Positions 25,664 to 34,187 of a stretch of DNA of 64,000 nucleotides are shown here, one piece after another (the stretch's first letter is position 1; every line of letters begins with the position of its first letter). The notes beneath the pieces were generated by a model. It saw only the letters and a list, made by a program, of their open reading frames with translations, was not told where the DNA came from and ran no database searches. This stretch comes from Stagnihabitans sp038231395 (GTDB lineage: Bacteria > Pseudomonadota > Alphaproteobacteria > Rhodobacterales > Rhodobacteraceae): contig JBBRLL010000004.1 in the NCBI GenBank assembly GCA_038231395.1, positions 62,001 to 126,000 of the forward strand, in the 5' to 3' direction. Made by a program: the position numbers and the translations under genes.

Positions 25664-25688
25664 GGCGGCAGGTAGCCTGCCGCCTTTT
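25664..25688 (+). terminator. Intrinsic terminator after glgC
   Basis: A nine-base perfect stem GGCGGCAGG / CCTGCCGCC with loop TAG, directly followed by TTTTC. It lies 13 bases after the glgC stop, implying that glgP-glgB-glgC ends here or is attenuated before glgA-glgX-pgm. Confidence 0.85.
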
Positions 25689-25798
25689 CGGGGTCATCGA
25701 GGTTTGCTGGTTCGCGCCAGACATTCAAAATCACCAAGGGTCAAAAGGGGGCATGCGACACATTTGTTGCGGGCCTTTCAAGGGAAAAGGGTTAAACG

Positions 25799-27232
25799 AT
25801 GCAGCTCAAGGGCCGGGTTCTGTCGGTAGCCTCTGAATGTGTGCCTTTGGTGAAAACCGGGGGTCTGGCGGATGTGGTGGGTGCCTTGCCGGGGGCCTTG
25901 GCGCCTTTGGGTTGGGAGATGCGGGTGTTGCTGCCCGCTTACCGCGTGTTGCGCACCAAGGCTGCGGACTGGCCGGAGGTTTGGCGCGAAGAAGGCTTGT
26001 GGGGCGGCGTCGGCCGGGTCCTGTCGGGTTCGGTTGACGGGGTGGCGGTGATGCTCTTGGACGCGCCGCATCTTTATGACCGCGAGGGTGGGCCGTATTC
26101 CGGCCCCACGGGCGATTGGCCCGACAATGCGCAACGCTTTGCCGCCTTGTCCTGGGTCGCCTCTCGCATCGCACGCGACGGCACCACCGATGGCTGGAAG
26201 CCTGACGTGATGCATGTGCATGACTGGCAGGGCGGGTTTGCGCCCGCCTATCTGGCTTACGGCGGCAGCGCGGGTGTGGGCTCGGTCCTGACCATTCACA
26301 ACGTGGCGTTTCAGGGCTGGGCCGGGGCCAGCCAGCTTGGCGTATTGCGCTTGCCCGCTGACCAGTTCTACCCCGGCGCTTTGGAGTATTTTGGCGGCTT
26401 GTCCAGTCTGAAGGCGGGTTTGGTGACCTGCGACCGGATCACAACGGTCTCTCCGACTTATGCCGCCGAACTGATGCGGCCAGAGTTTGGCATGGGGCTG
26501 GAGGGGGTCATTGCGGCCCGCGCCCCGGTGGTGTCGGGCATTCTGAACGGGGTGGATATTGCGGTCTGGAACCCGGAGGCGGAGCCGGTGCCCTTCACAG
26601 CCCAGGCCATGAAGGGCAAGGCGCAGAACCGGGCGGCTTTGTGCGGCGAATTCGGGTTGGAGGTGCCGGGGCCTTTGGCCATCATCGTCAGCCGCCTGAC
26701 CGATCAGAAGGGCATTGATCTGGTGCCGCAAGTTGTGCCGGAGTTTGTGGCGGCGGGGGGCGGCCTGGTCATCTTGGGCTCCGGCGATCCGGTGCTGGAA
26801 AATGCGATGCGCGATCTGGCGGCGCGGTATCCGGGGCGGGTTGGCCTGCGGATCGGCTATGACGAGGCGTTGAGCCATCGGATGTTTGCGGGCGGCGATG
26901 CGGTTCTGGTGCCCTCGCGGTTTGAGCCGTGCGGGCTGACGCAGATGTACGGCCTGCGCTATGGCACCTTGCCGGTGGTGGCGGCGGTGGGCGGGCTGGC
27001 GGATACGGTGATCCATGCCAATCCGGCGGCGATTTCGGCGGGGGTGGCCACGGGCATCACCTTTCACCCGACCGATGCGACAGCTTGTGCCACGGCACTG
27101 CGCCAGCTTCTGGCCCTGCACGCGGACCAGAAACTATGGGCAAAGGTGCAGAAGAACGCGATGAAGCAGGACGTGTCCTGGGCCAGTTCTGCCGCCGAAT
27201 ACGGTGCGATCTATGAAAGTCTGATGGCGTGA
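25799..27232 (+). CDS. glgA: Glycogen synthase (ADP-glucose type)
   Basis: A 477-residue GT5 glycosyltransferase that elongates alpha-1,4-glucan using ADP-glucose. The N-terminal ADP-glucose motif is KTGGLADVVGALPGAL, preceded by LSVASECVPLV; the C-terminal Rossmann domain carries VSRLTDQKGIDL and the catalytic region PSRFEPCGLTQMYGLRYGTLPVV. Length matches bacterial GlgA. It begins 149 bases after glgC, beyond a terminator, so it may have its own promoter. It overlaps glgX by four bases (GTGA). Confidence 0.97.
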   Translation: MQLKGRVLSVASECVPLVKTGGLADVVGALPGALAPLGWEMRVLLPAYRVLRTKAADWPEVWREEGLWGGVGRVLSGSVDGVAVMLLDAPHLYDREGGPYSGPTGDWPDNAQRFAALSWVASRIARDGTTDGWKPDVMHVHDWQGGFAPAYLAYGGSAGVGSVLTIHNVAFQGWAGASQLGVLRLPADQFYPGALEYFGGLSSLKAGLVTCDRITTVSPTYAAELMRPEFGMGLEGVIAARAPVVSGILNGVDIAVWNPEAEPVPFTAQAMKGKAQNRAALCGEFGLEVPGPLAIIVSRLTDQKGIDLVPQVVPEFVAAGGGLVILGSGDPVLENAMRDLAARYPGRVGLRIGYDEALSHRMFAGGDAVLVPSRFEPCGLTQMYGLRYGTLPVVAAVGGLADTVIHANPAAISAGVATGITFHPTDATACATALRQLLALHADQKLWAKVQKNAMKQDVSWASSAAEYGAIYESLMA

Positions 27233-29346
27233 CCGTCGTGAAAAGCAACTTGCCCGGCATTTTGCCGGGTCTAAGCCAAGCCCCGGGCAGGCCATGGCCG
27301 ATGGGGGCCACGGTCGATGAGGGGGGCGTCAACTTCGCGGTGTTTTCCGCCAACGCGCATCTGATCGAGCTGTGCCTGTTCACCGACGAGGGCCGCCGTG
27401 AAATCGCCCGGATGCTGATCACCGAACGTGAAGGCGACATCTGGCACATCCGGGTTGATGGCATGAAGGCCGGCCAGCGCTATGGCTTTCGCGTCCACGG
27501 CCCCTACCAGCCCGAAGACGGCCACCGGTTCAACGCACACAAGCTGCTGATCGACCCCTATGCCAAGGCGTGGGATGGCAAACTGCGCTGGTCTGATGCG
27601 CTGATGGGCTACCGGATCGGCTCGGCGCGCGGTGATCTGTCGTTTGACACGCGTGACAGCGCCTTTGCCGTGCCAAAATCGGTGGTGGTGGATGAACGCG
27701 CCATGCCAGCCCTGCCGCCCGGACCCAACCGCTTGTTGGCCGAGACGGTGATTTATGAGGCGCATGTCAAGGGCCTGACCATGACCAACCCGCATGTGCC
27801 CGCCTCGGCCCGCGGGCGCTATGCCGGGCTTTGCCATCCGGCGATGGTCGATCATCTGGTCAAGCTGGGGGTCACGGCGGTTGAACTTTTGCCGGTGCAG
27901 GGGTTCTTTGACGACCGTTTTCTGGTGGCAAAGGGCCTGACCAACTATTGGGGCTACAACACCATGGGGTTTTTCACGCCAGAGCCGCGCTATGCCGCCC
28001 GCTCTCCACGTGCCGAATTCCGCGAGATGGTGTGGCGGCTCCACGAGGCCGGGATCGAGGTGATCCTGGATGTCGTCTACAACCACACCGGTGAGGGCGA
28101 CGAGCTTGGCCCGACGATGTCGTTTCGCGGCTTTGACAACCGCAGCTATTACCGGCTGGCGGGGGGTGGGCGGTATTATGCCAACGACTCCGGCACTGGC
28201 AACGCGCTGAACACGGTGCATCCGATGGTGCTGCGGCTGGTGGCCGACAGCCTGCGGCATTGGGTGACGCATTTCGGGGTGGACGGCTTTCGCTTTGACC
28301 TTGCCACCAGTCTGGGCCGCGAGGCCGGCGGCTTTGACCCCGGCGCCGGCTTTTTCGACGTGCTGCGGCAAGACCCGGTCCTAGCCGGTGTGAAACTGAT
28401 TGCAGAGCCGTGGGATATCGGGCCGGGCGGCTATCAACTGGGCGGCTATCCCTATCCTTTTGCCGAATGGAATGACAAATACCGCGACGGCGTGCGCAGG
28501 TTCTGGCGCGGCGATGCGGGGCTGACGCCCGATTTGGCCAAACGCCTGATGGCCACCGCCGAGAACTTTGACCATGAGGGGCGCAGCGCCACGGCCTCCG
28601 TCAATTTCCTGACCGCCCATGATGGCTTTACATTGCAAGACGTGGTCAGTTTTACCGTCAAGCGCAATCTGGCCAATGGCGAGGACAACCGCGATGGCCA
28701 TTCCGAAAACCACTCTGACAATCTGGGGGTCGAGGGGCCAACGACGGATGCCCTGATCACCGCGGCACGCCATCAGCGCAAACGAAACATGCTGGCGACG
28801 CTGATGCTGTCACAAGGCACCCCGATGATCCTGTCAGGTGACGAGATGGGGCACAGTCAGGCTGGCAACAACAACGCTTATGCGCAGGACAATGAGACGA
28901 CGTGGATTGACTGGGCCAAGGGCGATATGGCGCTGGCGGCGTTTACGGCCCGGCTGATTGCGCTGCGCAAAGCCCATCCGGTGCTGCGCCAGCGCAACTT
29001 TCTGCATGGCCGCAAGCGCCACTCCACCGGCCTGCCCGATGTGATCTGGCGCCGCGCCGATGGTCGCCCGCCGCAAGCTGCCGAATGGCACGACCCGGCC
29101 TTTCGCTGCCTGTGCGTGGAACTGCGCACCGCAGCCGAAACGCCAGCCAGTGCCGATGTGATCTTTGCCGTCTTCAACTGTGGCGCTGAACAGGCGCTGT
29201 CCTTGCCTGCGACCGAAACCCGCTGGCGGCTTATTCTGGACACCACCCGTCCGACCGCCTTTGAAACCGTGGCGGTGCCGGGGCTGACGGTGCCCGCCAA
29301 CTCTGTCCTTGTCTTTACCGCTGATCCGGGAGGAACGCCGAAATGA
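27229..29346 (+). CDS. glgX: Glycogen debranching enzyme
   Basis: A 705-residue GH13 isoamylase-type enzyme that hydrolyses alpha-1,6 branches of phosphorylase-limit glycogen. A CBM48 domain (VNFAVFSANAHLIELCLF) is followed by the barrel: EVILDVVYNHTGEGDE, FGVDGFRFDLATSLGRE with the nucleophile Asp, KLIAEPWDIGPGGYQLG with the acid Glu, and FLTAHDGFTLQD. The start is GTG at 27229, overlapping the glgA stop as GTGA; the stop overlaps pgm as ATGA. This coupling implies co-production of synthase, debranching enzyme and phosphoglucomutase. Confidence 0.96.
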   Translation: MTVVKSNLPGILPGLSQAPGRPWPMGATVDEGGVNFAVFSANAHLIELCLFTDEGRREIARMLITEREGDIWHIRVDGMKAGQRYGFRVHGPYQPEDGHRFNAHKLLIDPYAKAWDGKLRWSDALMGYRIGSARGDLSFDTRDSAFAVPKSVVVDERAMPALPPGPNRLLAETVIYEAHVKGLTMTNPHVPASARGRYAGLCHPAMVDHLVKLGVTAVELLPVQGFFDDRFLVAKGLTNYWGYNTMGFFTPEPRYAARSPRAEFREMVWRLHEAGIEVILDVVYNHTGEGDELGPTMSFRGFDNRSYYRLAGGGRYYANDSGTGNALNTVHPMVLRLVADSLRHWVTHFGVDGFRFDLATSLGREAGGFDPGAGFFDVLRQDPVLAGVKLIAEPWDIGPGGYQLGGYPYPFAEWNDKYRDGVRRFWRGDAGLTPDLAKRLMATAENFDHEGRSATASVNFLTAHDGFTLQDVVSFTVKRNLANGEDNRDGHSENHSDNLGVEGPTTDALITAARHQRKRNMLATLMLSQGTPMILSGDEMGHSQAGNNNAYAQDNETTWIDWAKGDMALAAFTARLIALRKAHPVLRQRNFLHGRKRHSTGLPDVIWRRADGRPPQAAEWHDPAFRCLCVELRTAAETPASADVIFAVFNCGAEQALSLPATETRWRLILDTTRPTAFETVAVPGLTVPANSVLVFTADPGGTPK

Positions 29347-30986
29347 GCGTCAGAACTGTCGCCACCCAACCCATTGTAGGCCAAAAGCCCGGCACCTCGG
29401 GCTTGCGGAAGAAAACGCCGGTCTTCATGGGGCCGCATTATCTGGAGAATTTCGTTCAGGCGATTTTCGATGTGGTGGGGGCCCGCGACGAAAATGGGAC
29501 CGGCAAGACCTTCGTGCTCGGCGGCGATGGCCGCTATTTCAACGACCGGGCCGCGCAGGTGATCTTGCGGATGGCTGCGGCGAACGGCGCGGCGCGGGTG
29601 ATCGTGGGGCAGGGGGCATTGCTGTCAACCCCTGCCGCCAGCCACCTGATCAGGTTGAACAAAACCGATGGCGGCATCATCATGAGCGCCAGTCACAACC
29701 CCGGCGGCCCGCATGAGGATTTTGGCGTCAAGTTCAACATGGCCAACGGCGGGCCAGCGCCCGAGGGCGTCACCGAGGCGATGTTCCAACGCACCACCAC
29801 GATCTCCGAATATCAGATCGTCGAGGCGCAGGATGTCGATCTGTCGGTGATTGGCCGCAGTTCGTTGGCGGGCATGATCGTCGATGTGGTTGACCCGGTG
29901 ACCGACTATGCCGCTCTGATGGAACTTCTGTTCGATTTTGACGCGATCCGGGCGATGTTTGCCAAAGGCTTTCGGATGCGGATGGACGCGATGTGCGCCA
30001 TCACCGGGCCTTATGCCATTGAAATACTGGAAAAACGTCTGGGTGCTGCGGCGGGCACTTGTGTCAACGCCGTGCCCTTGCCAGACTTTGGCGGTATGCA
30101 CCCCGACCCCAATCCGACCTGGGCCAAGGCTTTGATGGATGAGATGTTTGGGGCGGAGGCTCCGGATTTTGGCGCGGCTTCGGACGGTGACGGTGACCGC
30201 AACATGGTGGTGGGGCGCAGGATTTACGTCTCCCCCTCTGACAGTCTGGCGGTGCTGGCCGCCAATGCGCATCTGGCCAAGGGCTACCGTGCGGGTCTGA
30301 CAGGGGTGGCGCGGTCAATGCCAACCTCTGCGGCGGTGGACCGGGTGGCCGATGCTTTGGGCATTGAAAAGTTTGAAACGCCGACCGGCTGGAAGTTCTT
30401 TGGCAATCTCCTGGATGCCGGTCGGGTGACGATCTGTGGTGAGGAAAGCTTTGGCACCGGCAGCGACCATGTGCGCGAGAAGGACGGGCTTTGGGCGATC
30501 CTGCTGTGGCTCAACATCCTTGCGGTGCGCGGCGAAAGTGTGGCGCAGATTTTGACCGCCCATTGGGCGAAGTTTGGCCGCAACTACTACTCCCGCCACG
30601 ATTTTGAGGCGATCGAGACAGCCAGGGCCGATGCGATGATGAGCGCGTTGCGCGGGCAACTGGCCAGCCTGCCGGGGCGGGTGGTGGAAGGGATGACCGT
30701 TGGGGCTGCGGATGATTTCGCTTATACCGATCCGGTCGACGGCTCGGTTTCGACCAGGCAGGGCGTGCGGATATTGTTCACCGACGGGTCGCGCATTGTG
30801 CTGCGGCTATCGGGCACCGGGACCGAGGGGGCGACCCTGCGCGTCTATCTGGAGCGGTATGTGGCGGGGCCGGACGGGCTGGACCATGACGCGCAAGAGG
30901 CACTGGCACCGGTGATCCGTGCGGCGCATCTTTTGGCGGGGATTGTGGAACATACCGGGCGGACCGCGCCGAATGTGATCACCTGA
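29343..30986 (+). CDS. pgm: Alpha-D-glucose phosphate-specific phosphoglucomutase
   Basis: A 547-residue phosphohexomutase converting glucose-1-phosphate and glucose-6-phosphate. The phospho-serine motif is MSASHNPGGP (Ser117), the metal loop DGDGDRNMVVG, the sugar-specificity loop GEESFGTGSDHVREKDG, and the C-terminal phosphate site RLSGTGTEGATLRVYLE. It closes the glycogen locus and links it to the glucose-6-phosphate enzymes at 34-38 kb. Confidence 0.96.
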   Translation: MSVRTVATQPIVGQKPGTSGLRKKTPVFMGPHYLENFVQAIFDVVGARDENGTGKTFVLGGDGRYFNDRAAQVILRMAAANGAARVIVGQGALLSTPAASHLIRLNKTDGGIIMSASHNPGGPHEDFGVKFNMANGGPAPEGVTEAMFQRTTTISEYQIVEAQDVDLSVIGRSSLAGMIVDVVDPVTDYAALMELLFDFDAIRAMFAKGFRMRMDAMCAITGPYAIEILEKRLGAAAGTCVNAVPLPDFGGMHPDPNPTWAKALMDEMFGAEAPDFGAASDGDGDRNMVVGRRIYVSPSDSLAVLAANAHLAKGYRAGLTGVARSMPTSAAVDRVADALGIEKFETPTGWKFFGNLLDAGRVTICGEESFGTGSDHVREKDGLWAILLWLNILAVRGESVAQILTAHWAKFGRNYYSRHDFEAIETARADAMMSALRGQLASLPGRVVEGMTVGAADDFAYTDPVDGSVSTRQGVRILFTDGSRIVLRLSGTGTEGATLRVYLERYVAGPDGLDHDAQEALAPVIRAAHLLAGIVEHTGRTAPNVIT

Positions 30987-30992
30987 AGGACG

Positions 30993-31017
30993 TTGGGGGG
31001 GCTGCTCGCCCCCCCAA
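30993..31017. repeat. G/C-run hairpin element, copy A
   Basis: A nine-base stem (TTGGGGGGG / CCCCCCCAA) with a seven-base loop, seven bases after the pgm stop, followed by a second C-run and further on GGATATTTGCGAAC. A similar arrangement lies at 48334-48355. No T-tract follows, so it is not a standard terminator. The rest of the gap 31018-31226 contains no gene I can support. Confidence 0.6.
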
Positions 31018-31226
31018 AACCCCCCTCGGCAGGGATGGCTGCCGCCTCCCTGCACCCTTGGCGGATATTTGCGAACAGGCGAATGGGGAAGAAACGACCT
31101 GCTTGGGTCGCGGGCAGGCATGTCAGGCGCGGGCTTTGGGGTTTGCTGACGGTCAACAGCGGACCACGCGGCACGGGTTTGCCCTTTGGTGCCGTCTGAT
31201 GAACCGGGCGATGAACGGAGCGTGTG

Positions 31227-32753
31227 ATGGAACTGAAACGGTCAGGGCGGCAGGCGCGGCAGGCAGAGCGGGCGAAAAAGGGCACTGGCCTCGGCCGACC
31301 GTACATTTTGCGCAACATTCCGACCTATGACGTGTTGTCGGAAGACAACCTTGTAAGGATTGAAGCTGCGGCGGACCGGATTCTGGCGGAAACCGGGATC
31401 GAGTTTCGCGATGACCCCGAAGCGTTGGCGATGTGGCGGCGTGCGGGGGCCTCGGTTGACGGGTTGCTGGTCAAATTTGAACCGGGGATGCTGCGCGAGA
31501 TTTTGAAGTCGGCACCCGCCACCTTCACGCAGCACGCGCGCAACCCGACGCAATCGGTGGAAATTGGCGGCAAGGCCGTGGTGTTTGCGCCGGCGTACGG
31601 ATCGCCCTTTGTCATGGACCTTGACCGGGGCCGGCGGTTTGGCACCATCGAGGACTTCCGCAATTTCATCAAACTGGCGCAATCCAGCCCGAATTTCCAC
31701 CACTCTGGCGGCACGATCTGCGAGCCGACCGATGTGGCTGTCAACAAGCGGCATCTGGACATGGTTCTGGCCCATATGACGCTGTCGGACCGGCCGTTCA
31801 TGGGGTCGGTCACCGCCGAAAACCGGTCAGAAGACAATATCGACATGTGCCGCGTGCTGTTTGGCGAAGGGTTTGTGAACGATCATTGTGTTATTCTTGG
31901 CAATGTGAACGTTAATTCGCCATTGGTCTGGGATGGTACGATGACGCGAAGCCTGCGGGCCTATGCGCGGGCCAATCAGGCGGCGGTGATCGTGCCCTTC
32001 ATCCTTGGCGGCGCGATGGGGCCGGTGACAAATGCGGGCGGTATCGTACAGTCTTTGGCTGAAACCATGGCGGGCTGCGCCCTTACCCAACTGGAGCGCA
32101 AGGGCGCGCCGGTGATTTTTGGCAACTTTCTGTCGTCGATGAGCCTGCGGTCCGGCAGTCCCACCTTCGGGACGCCGGAGCCTGCGATAGGCTCCATGGT
32201 CATCGGCCAGTTGGCGCGGCGTCTGAATCTGCCATTGCGCTGTTCGGGCAACTTCACCACCTCCAAACTGCCGGACGCGCAGGCGATGATGGAGGGCACC
32301 ATGTCGATGTTGGCCGCCGTGCATTGTGGTGCGAATTTCATCCTGCATTCGGCGGGTTTCCTCGATGGGCTTTTGAGCATGTCCTATGAAAAGTTCATGC
32401 TGGACGCCGATCTGTGCGGCGCTTTGCATGCCTATCTGGACGGCGTGAAGATCAACGATGATGAGCTTGCGGTGGAGGCTTTTGCCGAGGTTGGCCCGGG
32501 CAATCACTTCTTCGGCTGCGCGCATACTTTGGCGCATTACGAGACGGCGTTCTGGGACAGCGACCTGTCTGACAATGAACCGTTCGAGAAATGGGAGGCG
32601 GCGGGCAGCCACGACGCCGCCACCCGCGCCAACGCGCTGTGGAAAAAGCGGCTGGCCGAATATGAAGCGCCGCCGATGGATATAGCGACGAAAGACGCGT
32701 TGGAGGATTTTGTGGCGCGCAAAAAGGCGCTGGCCCCGGATGCGTGGTATTAG
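31227..32753 (+). CDS. MttB-superfamily (trimethylamine/betaine-type) corrinoid methyltransferase
   Basis: A 508-residue member of the trimethylamine methyltransferase superfamily. The family transfers a methyl group from a quaternary or tertiary amine to a corrinoid protein. The frame is full length without an internal amber codon, so it belongs to the non-pyrrolysine group that includes glycine-betaine methyltransferase MtgB. Recognisable stretches are HSGGTICEPTDVAVNKRHLDM and FGNFLSSMSLRSGSP. GGAG six bases before ATG 31227 sets the start (a GTG lies one codon upstream). A corrinoid reactivator-type gene lies 8 kb away (40944-43013). The substrate cannot be read from sequence. Confidence 0.85.
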   Translation: MELKRSGRQARQAERAKKGTGLGRPYILRNIPTYDVLSEDNLVRIEAAADRILAETGIEFRDDPEALAMWRRAGASVDGLLVKFEPGMLREILKSAPATFTQHARNPTQSVEIGGKAVVFAPAYGSPFVMDLDRGRRFGTIEDFRNFIKLAQSSPNFHHSGGTICEPTDVAVNKRHLDMVLAHMTLSDRPFMGSVTAENRSEDNIDMCRVLFGEGFVNDHCVILGNVNVNSPLVWDGTMTRSLRAYARANQAAVIVPFILGGAMGPVTNAGGIVQSLAETMAGCALTQLERKGAPVIFGNFLSSMSLRSGSPTFGTPEPAIGSMVIGQLARRLNLPLRCSGNFTTSKLPDAQAMMEGTMSMLAAVHCGANFILHSAGFLDGLLSMSYEKFMLDADLCGALHAYLDGVKINDDELAVEAFAEVGPGNHFFGCAHTLAHYETAFWDSDLSDNEPFEKWEAAGSHDAATRANALWKKRLAEYEAPPMDIATKDALEDFVARKKALAPDAWY

Positions 32754-33199
32754 GCGCTTAGCCCGACCTGATGCAAAAGCCCCAGACGTTTGGCCTCGTA
32801 ATAATAGCCGTGCGCATACCAATAGACCGCGCGATCCTGACTGCCGTGCGACACCAGCCACGCGCCTCTCAGGTATTTGCCGGCGTAGCGCAGGTTGGTT
32901 TCGGCATCCAGAAGGCCGCTTGGCGGACCGCTGTATCCCATCGTACGGGCGGTTTGCGGCAGGATCTGCATGAGGCCAAAGTAGGGCCCGTTGCGCGCCG
33001 CCGGATTATAGCCGCTTTCGCGCCGGATCACGCGGTGGATCAGGCTGGCGGGCATCGAATAAAGCGCTGCGTATTTCGCCACCAGCCGGTCCATCTCTGG
33101 CGTCTCGCCGCGGTAACTGGCCGCAACTGGCGCGCGGTGGCCACAGGCAGCAAGGGCTGAGGCGCAAAGTGTCAGAAAGGCGCGGCGTTGGACAGGCAT
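32750..33199 (-). CDS. Lytic transglycosylase lipoprotein
   Basis: A 149-residue SLT-domain protein that cleaves peptidoglycan. A lipoprotein-type signal (FLTLCASALAACG) suggests lipidation at the second Cys. The catalytic motif IRRESGYNPAARNG contains the acid Glu, followed by YFGLMQILPQTARTMGY and NLRYAGKYL, as in slt family 1. AAAGGA precedes the ATG at 33199. Its stop overlaps the stop of the convergent MttB gene by three bases, so neither gene can have a terminator between them. Confidence 0.9.
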   Translation of the reverse strand: MPVQRRAFLTLCASALAACGHRAPVAASYRGETPEMDRLVAKYAALYSMPASLIHRVIRRESGYNPAARNGPYFGLMQILPQTARTMGYSGPPSGLLDAETNLRYAGKYLRGAWLVSHGSQDRAVYWYAHGYYYEAKRLGLLHQVGLSA

Positions 33200-33438
33200 A
33201 GGGTCGGTCCTTTCGGGTTCAGACCTCATATCGGGGCAAATAGGCGCGTGAAAGAGAAGATTTCGCCGAAATGGCGCACCGGCAAACCCTTGCCTGTCAC
33301 GCCCTTGTCATGCCGTTTTGCGAAGACAGGGTGCGGCGTATATCCATGGGGGTTGCCAGCGGAAAAACGCCATATATAGTCAAGCCTGTGCGCGGCATGG
33401 CGCAGTTTGTACGGGCCGTTAAATGGGGTCTATGCGGA

Positions 33439-34023
33439 ATGGACGGTGATTTTCGAACCAGCTTCGTGCGCGATCCGGCGACGCTGAAACATTGCCCGGC
33501 GTTGGTGCTGAATGCGGATTACCGTCCGCTGAGCTACTATCCCTTGTCTTTGTGGCCTTGGCAGGAGGCGATCAAATCCGCTGTGCTGGACCGGGTGACC
33601 ATCCTCGCCGAATACGATCAGACGGTGCGAAGCCAGAGGCAAGAGTTCAGGCTGCCCTCTGTGGTGGTGCTGAAAGAATTCGTCCAACCGCAAAAGCGCG
33701 TGGCCTTCACGCGCTTTAATCTTTTCCTGAGGGACGAATTCTGCTGCCAGTATTGCGGGCACAAGGGCGATCTGACCTTTGACCATGTGATCCCGCGCGC
33801 GCGGGGCGGCATCACCTCTTGGGAAAATGTGGTGGCGGCGTGCAGCCCGTGCAACCTGCGCAAAGGGGCCAAAACTCTGCGCCATGCCGGGATGCACCTG
33901 CACCGCATGCCGCGCGCGCCCATGCCAGAAGAGATGCAGATCCACGGCCGTCGCTTTCCGCCCAACCACCTGCATGAAAGCTGGATGGACTACCTCTATT
34001 GGGACGTGGAACTGGACGCTTAA
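33439..34023 (+). CDS. HNH endonuclease-domain protein
   Basis: A 194-residue protein with a C-terminal HNH nuclease fold: FCCQYCGHKGDLTFDHVIPRARGGITSWENVVAACSPCNLRKG gives two CxxC zinc pairs plus the catalytic DH and N residues. The N-terminus (CPALVLNADYRPLSYYPLSLWPWQEAIK) is characteristic of a widely conserved chromosomal HNH group rather than of restriction or phage HNH enzymes. Biological role not established. The open frame extends further upstream, but the ATG at 33439 gives the usual length. The preceding ~240 bases hold no gene. Confidence 0.85.
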   Translation: MDGDFRTSFVRDPATLKHCPALVLNADYRPLSYYPLSLWPWQEAIKSAVLDRVTILAEYDQTVRSQRQEFRLPSVVVLKEFVQPQKRVAFTRFNLFLRDEFCCQYCGHKGDLTFDHVIPRARGGITSWENVVAACSPCNLRKGAKTLRHAGMHLHRMPRAPMPEEMQIHGRRFPPNHLHESWMDYLYWDVELDA

Positions 34024-34147
34024 AGCCCCCGCTTTGCCCAAACGCAGACCGCGCCCTGCGATTTGCCATCAAAGCCCTGGAAGGCTTTCCTTTCTTATCC
34101 CCTCCGCTCTTGCTAGACTTTTGCTGTCATCGGGGGTAGAACCCCTG

Positions 34148-34161
34148 CGTTAGCGCTAACG
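34148..34161. promoter_or_regulatory. Perfect 14-bp palindrome upstream of zwf-pgl-pgi
   Basis: CGTTAGCGCTAACG, a perfect palindrome with the central CG typical of LacI/GalR-family operators, 26 bases before the zwf ATG. TTGCTA at 34110-34115 could be a -35, placing the palindrome near the transcription start where a repressor would act. No regulator gene adjoins it. Confidence 0.6.
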
Positions 34162-34187
34162 GCGCGTCAACGAAGCGAGGTCTGCCT

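Noticed and set aside
31227..32753. Pyrrolysine-containing MttB
   Set aside because: The frame is complete with no internal TAG codon, so it is of the non-pyrrolysine type.
33271..33438. N-terminal extension of the HNH protein
   Set aside because: The extra 56 residues are not part of the family, and the ATG at 33439 gives the typical 194-residue protein.
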